DNA of 64,000 nucleotides, taken from NCBI GenBank assembly GCA_017883415.1, contig JADGNR010000001.1:1-64000 (forward strand), in the 5' to 3' direction. Positions 1-5,968 of this stretch are shown piece by piece; the first letter of the stretch is position 1; each line of letters starts with the position of its first letter. A program made the position numbers and the translations under genes. A model generated the notes under the pieces. That model was not told the DNA's origin. It saw only the letters and a list, made by a program, of their open reading frames with translations, and did no database searches. The DNA comes from Bryobacteraceae bacterium. Its GTDB lineage: Bacteria > Acidobacteriota > Terriglobia > Bryobacterales > Bryobacteraceae.

Positions 1-393
1 CCGGAGCGGAAGGACCTCTGGGAATTCCGCTGGGAGCACGCTCAGGGGCGCATCGCGGCGCGGCGGGGAAACAAGGCGGAGGCGCAGAAGCACGTGGCGG
101 CGGCCAAGGCGATCCTGGATCGGAGCCCGAAGATGAATCCGCCGCAGGAGATGTTCTACCACTACCTGGCGGGCTACGTGGCGCTCTACGGCGGCGACCA
201 CAAGAAGGCGTTGGAGGAGTTGCAGCAAGCGAACCAGAACGATCCGTTCATCCAATGCCTGATGGGCCAGGCGTACGAGGCGGCGGGGGACAAGGAGAAG
301 GCCATGGAATATTACCGCAAGGCGACCGGCACGACTTCGCATAATCCTCCGGGGGCGTTCGCGCGGCCGTTCGCCCGGAAAAAGCTGGGCTGA
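1..393 (+). CDS. TPR-repeat protein, C-terminal part
   Basis: The frame is open from the first base of the window, so only the C-terminal 130 residues are present. The visible part has a helix-turn-helix repeat pattern typical of TPR units: residues around HYLAGYVALYGGDHKKALEEL and CLMGQAYEAAGDKEKAMEYYRKA (quoted in pieces: AGYVALYGGDHKKALEEL, MGQAYEAAGDKEKAMEYY) show the W/G/Y/A/P spacing of consecutive TPRs. TPR arrays are protein-protein interaction scaffolds. What the missing N-terminal part carries (protease, kinase or lipoprotein signal) cannot be told. The gene ends 23 bases before the next start and the following gene has its own promoter. Confidence 0.75.
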   Translation, partial: PERKDLWEFRWEHAQGRIAARRGNKAEAQKHVAAAKAILDRSPKMNPPQEMFYHYLAGYVALYGGDHKKALEELQQANQNDPFIQCLMGQAYEAAGDKEKAMEYYRKATGTTSHNPPGAFARPFARKKLG

Positions 394-404
394 CCGGCCG
401 CACG

Positions 405-410
405 TATAAT
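405..410 (+). promoter_or_regulatory. -10 box TATAAT giving a leaderless transcript
   Basis: A perfect TATAAT consensus ends six bases before the ATG at 417. Transcription normally starts about seven bases after a -10 box, which puts the start on or next to the A of the ATG. There is no Shine-Dalgarno sequence. No clear -35 element was seen. Confidence 0.7.
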
Positions 411-416
411 GTGGGG

Positions 417-1385
417 ATGCGATTTCCCCACGCTGCCCTCCACGCAAGATTCGGCCACTGCTCCCTGACGGCCGCGGCTCTGATTGCTACCGCGCTTTCG
501 GCGCAGACCTTCGACCCCAAGATGCCGGCCGCGGTGCCGCCGGTATCGGGCAAGGTAGTGGAAAGCGCCACGTTGCGCTACATCGACATCAAGACCGGCG
601 ACGGCGCCGCGGCCAAAGCCGGGCAGCAGTATTCAGTCAACTACACCGGCTGGCTGCGCGACGGGACCGAATTCGATTCCTCGATCGGCAAGAAGCCGCT
701 CGATTTCGTACAAGGGCGCCGGGACGTGATCGCCGGCTTCGACAATGGTTTCGAAGGGATGAAAGTGGGCGGCAAGCGCCGCGTGTTCATCCCCTATCAA
801 CTGGCGTACGGCGAGTTGGGCCGCGGAACCATTCCGCCCAAGGCCGAGCTGATCTTCGACGTGGAACTGGTGGAAGCGAAGGACGCCCCGCCGCAACCGT
901 CCGCCGCGGCGGAACTGCTGCTTCCGTTTTCCGAGATCGAGGCGCACGTCATGGCGCTGGCGAAGGCGGTGCCGGAGGAGAAGTATGCCTGGCGACCGGC
1001 CGCCGGCGTGCGCTCGTTCCGCGAGGTTTTCCTCCACATTGCGTACGGCAATCAGCTACTGCTGAACATTGCCGAGAACGCGCCCGAGCGGGACGTGTTG
1101 ATGAAGCAGATCGAGGAGCAGATGAAGCGCGAGGGCGCGGAGATGGATAAAGAGGGAGTCCTCAAAGCGTTGAGCGAGAGCTTCCGGGCGGCGCGAAGCA
1201 CGCTCGAGACGGCGCGGACCGGGGCTTTGAACCGCAGCGTGGATTTCTTCGGGAAAGCGACCACACGGCGCGGGGTGCTCACTTCGATGGACACCCATAT
1301 GGCGGAGCACCTGGGGCAGGCGATCGCTTACGCCCGCATGAACGGCATTGTGCCGCCATGGTCGGCGCAACCGCCGCAAGAGTGA
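417..1385 (+). CDS. FKBP-type peptidyl-prolyl isomerase fused to a DinB domain
   Basis: This 322-residue protein joins two domains that are normally separate. After an N-terminal signal-like stretch (LTAAALIATALSAQ, cleavage near residue 30) comes an FKBP domain at about residues 45-150 with the typical core VNYTGWLRDGTEFDSS, VIAGFDNGFEGMKVGGKRR and IPYQLAYGELG, which in the family forms the prolyl isomerase site. Residues 165-310 look like a DinB/DUF664 four-helix bundle, with histidines in REVFLHIAYGN and MDTHMAEHLGQA at the positions that bind metal in that family. An ATG start at 417 is preferred over GTG 411 because the TATAAT box predicts a leaderless message starting there. The protein is probably exported and folds or modifies an extracytoplasmic substrate; what DinB does here is unknown. 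Confidence 0.85.
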   Translation: MRFPHAALHARFGHCSLTAAALIATALSAQTFDPKMPAAVPPVSGKVVESATLRYIDIKTGDGAAAKAGQQYSVNYTGWLRDGTEFDSSIGKKPLDFVQGRRDVIAGFDNGFEGMKVGGKRRVFIPYQLAYGELGRGTIPPKAELIFDVELVEAKDAPPQPSAAAELLLPFSEIEAHVMALAKAVPEEKYAWRPAAGVRSFREVFLHIAYGNQLLLNIAENAPERDVLMKQIEEQMKREGAEMDKEGVLKALSESFRAARSTLETARTGALNRSVDFFGKATTRRGVLTSMDTHMAEHLGQAIAYARMNGIVPPWSAQPPQE

Positions 1386-1409
1386 GGGGCTGGGGGGAGG
1401 TGGCAAGAC

Positions 1410-1820
1410 ATGGTTCCCGATGCACCACAGTTTGAAGGCATCACGCCCTACCTGCATTACGACGACGCGGCGGCGATGGTCGATTGGCTCACCCGCGTGT
1501 TCGGATTCACGGAGCGCGGGCGGTGGCTGGACACGCAGGGCGCGCTTCGCAATGCCGAGCTGTTCGCCGGCAGCACGGAGATTTGGCTGGAGGGCGATGC
1601 GGAGTACTGGAACCAGAAAGGGCGGCGCCCCGAGGAGTGGATCGGGGTCTGGGTGGACGATGTGGATGCCATGTTTGCGCGGGTCGCAGCCGCCGGGATC
1701 ACGGTGGAACCGCCGGAGAACAAGTTTTACGGCATCCGCGTGTTCCAGGTCACGGACCCGGAGGGCTACACGTGGGGATTCATGGAACGTTGCGCTTACG
1801 TGGCGCGGTTCGAGGCGTAG
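1410..1820 (+). CDS. VOC (glyoxalase/bleomycin-resistance-like) family protein
   Basis: A single-domain 136-residue protein. The beta-alpha-beta-beta-beta pattern of the vicinal oxygen chelate fold is visible: ITPYLHYDDAAAMVDWLTRVFGF at the start, WIGVWVDDVDAMFARVAAAGI in the middle and FQVTDPEGYTWGFME near the end. Family members act as glyoxalases, dioxygenases or antibiotic-binding proteins and cannot be told apart at this level. The closing DPEGYTW(G)F motif supplies the usual C-terminal Glu region. A GGGGGAGG Shine-Dalgarno sequence lies upstream, and the gene begins 24 bases after the FKBP-DinB gene, so the two may be co-transcribed. It converges with the next gene with one base between the stops. 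Confidence 0.85.
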   Translation: MVPDAPQFEGITPYLHYDDAAAMVDWLTRVFGFTERGRWLDTQGALRNAELFAGSTEIWLEGDAEYWNQKGRRPEEWIGVWVDDVDAMFARVAAAGITVEPPENKFYGIRVFQVTDPEGYTWGFMERCAYVARFEA

Positions 1821-1821
1821 G

Positions 1822-2214
1822 CTAGAGCGCCGACTCCGCTTCGAGCGGATCGGGCTTCTGCAGCGTACACAGCAACTCGCGGGCCTGGCTTTCGAACTCC
1901 ACCGCTACCTGGACGCGGCACCAGCAGCAGCAGATCGGGGCCGAGCCGATGGGGAATGCCGTGGGGAATTCCGGATGATGCCCGTGTTCGTCGCAGGCCA
2001 CCAGGTAGTCGATCCCGGCCTCGTCCAGCGCGCCGCGCGCCATGCTCAGAACGAAGGTGTCGTCGGTTTCCAGCACGGTGACCAGCGTCAGATCGTGCTT
2101 CCATGCCGGTTCCGGCTCCGGTAACGGCGGTACTCCCGCCGCCAGCGGCACCCGGCAATCCGCGCATTCGAGGAACCCTTCGCGGTACTCGGTCAAGCAC
2201 TGCGGACAATACAT
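1822..2214 (-). CDS. Zinc-ribbon protein with DUF2007-like signal-transducing domain
   Basis: The 130-residue product starts MYCPQCLTEYREGFLECADCRVPL, a four-cysteine zinc ribbon (CPxC...CADC). The rest, beginning LTLVTVLETDDTFVLSMARGALDEAGIDYLV, matches the ferredoxin-like DUF2007 (putative signal transducing protein) pattern, where a region around EAGI is diagnostic. A second cysteine cluster, APICCCWCRVQVAVE, lies in the loop before the final strand and is unusual. The role is unknown in the family. The start ATG sits 16 residues before a convincing ribbon and no alternative is needed. The gene is divergent from HU, with a repeat-rich gap between them. Confidence 0.75.
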   Translation of the reverse strand: MYCPQCLTEYREGFLECADCRVPLAAGVPPLPEPEPAWKHDLTLVTVLETDDTFVLSMARGALDEAGIDYLVACDEHGHHPEFPTAFPIGSAPICCCWCRVQVAVEFESQARELLCTLQKPDPLEAESAL

Positions 2215-2321
2215 GCTTCACTTCCATGGACCGCGCCCGGTCCGACTACAGCATACACCCCGCGTCCGGGAATCGGGTACGGGAGTCGGAAAAGCCGGGC
2301 CGTAATCCGTCGATACGATGT

Positions 2322-2482
2322 CACCGCCGAGGCGCCGAGACGCCGAGGAAAACCAAGTCAGTCGGTTCTCCGCTTCCTCGGCTGGCGAGACAGACTGGCG
2401 CGTGCACTCAACAGGCATCGGCACCGAGGCGGCCGAGGCGCTCGGAAACCCGACCTTTCGGCGTCTCGGCGCCTCGGCGGTG
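2322..2482. repeat. 161-bp element with 24-bp perfect terminal inverted repeats
   Basis: The left arm (2322-2345) starts CACCGCCGAGGCGCCGAGAC and is the exact reverse complement of the right arm (2459-2482), which ends GGCGCCTCGGCGGTG. The arms are themselves built of repeated CGAG/CGCCGAG units. The interior contains further short GCCGAGG copies but no open frame. This makes up most of the 345-bp gap between the DUF2007 gene and HU; apart from the HU promoter nothing else was seen in that gap. The form is that of a REP/MITE-like non-autonomous element. No second copy was found in this window. Confidence 0.75.
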
Positions 2483-2516
2483 GAAAGGCCTTTGCGTGTA
2501 CGTGCCTCTCCGGTGG

Positions 2517-2546
2517 TTGACACCGGGCCTCGCGCTTTGATATTAC
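2517..2546 (+). promoter_or_regulatory. sigma70-type promoter for the HU gene
   Basis: TTGACA (2517-2522), a perfect -35 hexamer, is followed after 18 bases by TATTAC (2541-2546) as the -10. The predicted transcription start is near 2553, giving a leader of about 16 bases to the preferred GTG at 2569. Confidence 0.65.
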
Positions 2547-2568
2547 TCGCGGGCATTGAGTGTGCCCC

Positions 2569-2865
2569 GTGACGAAAAGAGAGCTTGTGGGAAAGATGGC
2601 GGTGGATGCGCGATTGACACGCGCGCAGGCGACGCGGGCCTTGGATGCGCTTCTGGAGGGGATTCGGACCAGCCTGGTGAGGGGAGACCGGGTGACCATC
2701 TCGGGCTTCGGCACCTTCGGGATCTCGCATCGCAAGGCGCGACGGGTGAAGAACCCGAGCAACGGCAGCGCCATCGAGATCGCCGCCCGGCGGGTGCCGC
2801 GCTTCGCGCCGGGGCTGGAATTGAAGTCGGCGATCGCCCGGCCCGGGGAGCTTAGGACGCAATAG
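2569..2865 (+). CDS. HU/IHF-family DNA-binding protein
   Basis: A 98-residue nucleoid protein. The start MTKRELVGKMA and the pattern LTRAQATRALDALLEGI are the helical dimerisation body of HU; RVTISGFGTFGISHRKAR is the hallmark strand turn, and KNPSNGSAIEIAARRVPRFAPG is the DNA-contacting beta arm, with the intercalating proline in the RNP/KNP position. The GTG at 2569 is chosen over a GTG nine bases upstream because family members begin MTKxEL. The protein bends DNA and helps shape the chromosome. A separate sigma70 promoter precedes it and a strong hairpin follows 28 bases after the stop. Confidence 0.9.
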   Translation: MTKRELVGKMAVDARLTRAQATRALDALLEGIRTSLVRGDRVTISGFGTFGISHRKARRVKNPSNGSAIEIAARRVPRFAPGLELKSAIARPGELRTQ

Positions 2866-2893
2866 CGAGTGCGGCGATCGACAATCGACCGGT

Positions 2894-2916
2894 GCGCCGC
2901 CGTACATTGGCGGCGC
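2894..2916 (+). terminator. GC-rich hairpin after HU
   Basis: GCGCCGCC (2894-2901) and GGCGGCGC (2909-2916) form a perfect 8-bp stem around a 7-base loop. No run of T follows, so intrinsic termination is plausible but not certain. A TATGCT hexamer at 2918-2923 directly after it could be the -10 for the next gene. Confidence 0.5.
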
Positions 2917-2941
2917 GTATGCTACGTCTGCAGGGCACACT

Positions 2942-3118
2942 ATGACCAATACGACAAAACTGAAACTGGCCTGGAAATACCGCAAGCAGCTCTGGAAATA
3001 CCGCGCGCTCGTCCGCCATCGCTGGGACATCGCGGCGCTGGCCGCCACCGGCGCGTTGATCGCGGTGCTGGCGCTCGCCAGCGGATCTTCGCCGCGCGCC
3101 ACGGCATCGAATGACTGA
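2942..3118 (+). CDS. 58-residue single-pass membrane protein upstream of NDH-2
   Basis: Translation of ATG 2942 to TGA 3116-3118 gives 58 residues. The first 29 are strongly basic and aromatic, with a short internal repeat (LAWKYRKQLWKYRAL), followed by a hydrophobic helix IAALAATGALIAVLALAS and a polar tail. The topology is a cytoplasmic basic amphipathic helix plus one membrane helix. The stop is followed with no gap by the GTG start of type II NADH dehydrogenase, so the two are very likely translated from one message. A role in anchoring or assembling the peripheral dehydrogenase is an inference from position. No known family was recognised. Confidence 0.7.
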   Translation: MTNTTKLKLAWKYRKQLWKYRALVRHRWDIAALAATGALIAVLALASGSSPRATASND

Positions 3119-4447
3119 GTGCCCAACCAAGAGCAGTCCAAGCCGCATTCCATCGCCGGCAGCGCCCATCGGGTGGTGATCGTGGGCGGCGGCTTCGGCG
3201 GCTTGCACGCGGCGAAATCGCTCGGCGGGGCGCCGGTTTCCGTGACGCTCATCGACCGGCGCAACTTCCACCTCTTTCAACCGCTGCTCTACCAGGTGGC
3301 CACCGGCGGGCTATCGCCGGGTGAAATCGCGTCGCCGTTGCGCGTGGTGTTGCGCAAGTACGCCAATGTCGAAGTGCTGCTGGGCGAAGTAGTGGATCTG
3401 GACGTCGAGAATCGGCGAGTGATCCTGAGTGACGCCCAGGTAGCGTATGACGACCTGATCGTCGCCACCGGCGCCACGCATCACTATTTCGGTAACGACC
3501 AATGGGCGGCGCTGGCGCCGGGGCTAAAGACGGTGGAGGATGCCACCGAGATGCGGCGGCGCATCCTGCTGGCCTTCGAGATGGCCGAGCGGGAGCCGGA
3601 CGCCCAGAAGCGGCGGGCGTGGCTCAACTTTGTGATCGTGGGCGGCGGGGCGACGGGCGTGGAACTGGCGGGCGCGCTGGGCGAGATTGCCAACGACACC
3701 CTGCGCTGGGACTTCCGCCACATCAATCCCGCCGACGCGCAGATCCTGCTGGTGGAAGGCGAGGATCGCGTGCTGCCGGTGTACCCGCCGGACCTCTCGG
3801 CCAAGGCCGAGCGGCAACTGGAAGCGCTGGGTGTGCGGTCGCTGCTCGGGGCGCGGGTCACGAATGTCGATGCCGAGGGCGTGACGGTGAAGACCGGTGA
3901 CCGGGAAGAGCACATCCGGGCGCGCACGGTATTGTGGGCGGCGGGGGTGCGCGCGTCGCGGCTGGGCAAGGTTTTGGCGGAACGCGCGGGGGCGCCGCTC
4001 GATCGCGCGGGCCGCGTGCTGGTGGCGCCGGACCTGAGCGTGCCGGGGCATCCCGAGATCCACGTGCTCGGCGACCTGGCCAATTTCCCCCATCAGACCG
4101 GCCAGCCCCTGCCCGGGGTGGCGCCGGTGGCCATGCAGCAGGGCCGGTATGTGGCGCGCCTGATTCGCGACAAAGTGCGCGGCCGGCCGGCCTCGCCGTT
4201 TCACTACTTCAATAAGGGCAACCTGGCCACCGTGGGACGCAATCGCGCGGTGGCGGAATTCGGCAAGGTGCACATCGCTGGTTTCCTGGCCTGGTTTCTG
4301 TGGGTCTTCGTGCACCTGATGTACCTGGTGGAGTTCGAGAATCGCCTGCTGGTGTTTGTCGAGTGGGTGTACAACTACATCACGCGCAACCGCGGAGCAC
4401 GGCTGATCACCAGGGGCGAGAATACGCGCACGCCCGACCGGTCGTAA
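3119..4447 (+). CDS. ndh: Type II NADH dehydrogenase (NADH:quinone oxidoreductase)
   Basis: A 442-residue single-subunit, non-proton-pumping flavoprotein that passes electrons from NADH to quinone at the membrane. The FAD dinucleotide fold is at residues 17-45 (VVIVGGGFGGLHAAKSL) with IDRRNFHLFQPLLYQVATG following, as in the family. The second, NAD-binding fold is VIVGGGATGVELAGALGEI near residue 170. AAGVRAS and HVLGDLANFP are the conserved FAD-contact regions. The C-terminus (FLAWFLWVFVHLMYLVEFENRLLVF, read in parts) is the amphipathic membrane-binding segment typical of NDH-2. The start GTG abuts the stop of the 58-residue membrane protein. Normal length, no anomalies. Confidence 0.95.
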   Translation: MPNQEQSKPHSIAGSAHRVVIVGGGFGGLHAAKSLGGAPVSVTLIDRRNFHLFQPLLYQVATGGLSPGEIASPLRVVLRKYANVEVLLGEVVDLDVENRRVILSDAQVAYDDLIVATGATHHYFGNDQWAALAPGLKTVEDATEMRRRILLAFEMAEREPDAQKRRAWLNFVIVGGGATGVELAGALGEIANDTLRWDFRHINPADAQILLVEGEDRVLPVYPPDLSAKAERQLEALGVRSLLGARVTNVDAEGVTVKTGDREEHIRARTVLWAAGVRASRLGKVLAERAGAPLDRAGRVLVAPDLSVPGHPEIHVLGDLANFPHQTGQPLPGVAPVAMQQGRYVARLIRDKVRGRPASPFHYFNKGNLATVGRNRAVAEFGKVHIAGFLAWFLWVFVHLMYLVEFENRLLVFVEWVYNYITRNRGARLITRGENTRTPDRS

Positions 4448-4513
4448 CTCCCCAACCTGCCATGGTGGGAAGTTTGTTACCTTCAAATGTAAACCTGCAT
4501 TTGAGGCCCAGAC

Positions 4514-5689
4514 ATGTCCTATCTCTCCATACGCGATCTCGATCTGAACGGGAAACGGGTTTTCATCCGCGTGGATTTCAACGTCCCGCTGCAAAAAAAC
4601 GATAAGGGCGAAATGGAAATCACGAGCGACAAGCGCATCCAGGCGTCGCTCCCCACCATTCAATACGCGCTCGACCACGGCGCCGGCGTCATCCTGGCAT
4701 CGCACCTGGGGCGACCCAAGGGCAAGCCGAATCCGGAGATGAGCCTGCAGCCGGCGGCGCGGAGGCTGCAAGAGTTGCTGGGCCGTCCGGTGAAGATGGC
4801 GCCCGATTGCGTGGGCCCGGAAGTGGAAGCCCTCAAGCCGGCGCCGGGCGAAGTGCTGCTGCTGGAGAATCTGCGTTTCCACCCCGAGGAGGAGAAGAAC
4901 GACCCGGAGTTCGCCCGGAAACTGGCCGCGCTGTGCGATGTCTATGTCAACGACGCATTCGGCTCGGCGCACCGCGCGCACGCTTCCACCGAAGGCATGG
5001 TGCGGTTCGTCCCGCAAGCCGCGGCCGGCCTGCTCATGGAGCAGGAGCTCAAATACTTGGGGATGGTGACCAGCCATCCGGAGCGGCCTTGCGTTGCCAT
5101 TCTGGGCGGAGCGAAGGTGTCGGACAAAATCGAAGTGATCCGGAACCTGGGCAAGGTTGTGGATACGCTGCTGATCGGCGGCGCCATGGCGTACACGTTC
5201 CTGAAGGCGCAGGGCCAGCCGACGGGCAAATCGCTGGTGGAGGAAGACAAGGTCGAGCTGGCGAAGACGCTGCTCGGCGAGTTGGGCGGGAAGCTGGTCC
5301 TGCCGGTGGATCACGTGGTGGTGTCGGAGATCGCCGCGGGCGCGGCTAACGAAGCGGTCGAGACCATCCCCGATGGCAAGATCGGAGTCGATATTGGGCC
5401 GCAAACCGTGGCGAAATTCTCAAAAGTGATCGCCGGAGCCAAGACCGTGATCTGGAACGGGCCCATGGGCATCTTCGAAAAGCCGCCCTTCGACCGGGGC
5501 ACGGTGGCCGTGGCCAAGGCCGTGGCCGATTCGGGCGCGACTTCCGTGGTGGGCGGCGGCGATTCGGAAAAGGCCATCAAGGCGGCGGGCGTAACCAGCC
5601 GGATCACGCACGTCTCTACGGGTGGCGGAGCGTCCCTGGAGTTTCTGGCGGGGATCCAGTTGCCTGGTGTGGCCGCGTTGCATCGGTAG
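4514..5689 (+). CDS. pgk: Phosphoglycerate kinase
   Basis: A 391-residue glycolytic enzyme that transfers phosphate between 1,3-bisphosphoglycerate and ADP in the cytoplasm. The signature [11 protein letters not shown] is at residues 17-27, substrate-binding arginines and histidine in ASHLGRPKG, then [14 protein letters not shown] and [16 protein letters not shown]. The nucleotide domain shows [35 protein letters not shown] and [11 protein letters not shown]. Length and motif order match the bacterial enzyme. It is not next to gap, tpi or eno here, so it stands alone between NDH-2 and a convergent small gene. Confidence 0.97.
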   Translation: MSYLSIRDLDLNGKRVFIRVDFNVPLQKNDKGEMEITSDKRIQASLPTIQYALDHGAGVILASHLGRPKGKPNPEMSLQPAARRLQELLGRPVKMAPDCVGPEVEALKPAPGEVLLLENLRFHPEEEKNDPEFARKLAALCDVYVNDAFGSAHRAHASTEGMVRFVPQAAAGLLMEQELKYLGMVTSHPERPCVAILGGAKVSDKIEVIRNLGKVVDTLLIGGAMAYTFLKAQGQPTGKSLVEEDKVELAKTLLGELGGKLVLPVDHVVVSEIAAGAANEAVETIPDGKIGVDIGPQTVAKFSKVIAGAKTVIWNGPMGIFEKPPFDRGTVAVAKAVADSGATSVVGGGDSEKAIKAAGVTSRITHVSTGGGASLEFLAGIQLPGVAALHR

Positions 5690-5708
5690 GACGCCGCGCC
5701 GCGGCGTC
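5690..5708. terminator. Nine-base-pair palindromic hairpin after pgk
   Basis: GACGCCGCG (5690-5698) pairs perfectly with CGCGGCGTC (5700-5708) and begins one base after the pgk stop codon. It can serve as a terminator for pgk. Read on the minus strand, the same stem-loop lies 15-33 bases after the in-frame TGA that ends the 29-residue gene, which matters for the selenocysteine question raised in the findings. Confidence 0.55.
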
Positions 5709-5723
5709 ACAGGATTGCGACAT

Positions 5724-5813
5724 TCAAGTGGAGACGCCCAGGCGCGGCAGCACCCATTTCATGAGCACTATATACGCCAGGAAGATGAGGACGAAGGGTA
5801 CGTAATTGGGCAT
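5724..5813 (-). CDS. 29-residue single-pass membrane peptide (possible UGA-recoded protein)
   Basis: Translation from ATG 5813 gives MPNYVPFVLIFLAYIVLMKW followed by VLPRLGVST and then TGA. The first 21 residues form one hydrophobic membrane helix; the tail is short and basic. If the TGA were read through, the next residues are MSQSC and the frame stays open for about 30 more codons into the 3' end of pgk on the opposite strand. A cysteine five residues after the UGA (U-M-S-Q-S-C) and a strong stem-loop starting 15 bases downstream fit a redox selenoprotein, but the plain reading is a very small membrane protein. No Shine-Dalgarno sequence was seen. The amino-acid composition, not homology, is the evidence that it is coding. 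Confidence 0.45.
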   Translation of the reverse strand: MPNYVPFVLIFLAYIVLMKWVLPRLGVST

Positions 5814-5856
5814 CTATCTACTAAGACGCAGAACAGAGGCAATAGGTGACAGAAGA

Positions 5857-5951
5857 GTGGGGCGGGCGCCCTCGCCCGCGGCAGGCCCCCTGGCCGGCCT
5901 TTCGGAAGGCGGACGAGGGCGTCCGCCGCGGTCCAGGGGGACCGCCACACC
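5857..5951. repeat. Compound palindromic repeat 3' of the GH31-like gene
   Basis: Several nested palindromes occur together: GGGCGGGCGCCCTCGCCCG, GGACGAGGGCGTCC and a CCCCCTGG/CCAGGGGG pair, flanked by GTGG and CCAC ends. It ends 17 bases before the stop of the minus-strand gene at 5969. No coding potential is visible. It resembles the other intergenic palindromic elements of the window in position but not in sequence; a partial GGGCGCCCTC match occurs near 57725. Confidence 0.5.
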
Positions 5952-5968
5952 AAGCGGCATGGAACGGC

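Noticed and set aside
2218-3264. A 348-codon minus-strand frame across HU and the 58-aa gene
   Set aside because: It runs through the palindromic repeat and opposite a clear HU gene, and shows no family features.
3524-5404. A 626-codon minus-strand frame opposite ndh and pgk
   Set aside because: Both plus-strand genes are unmistakable and the minus-strand translation is His/Arg/Gln-rich without motifs.
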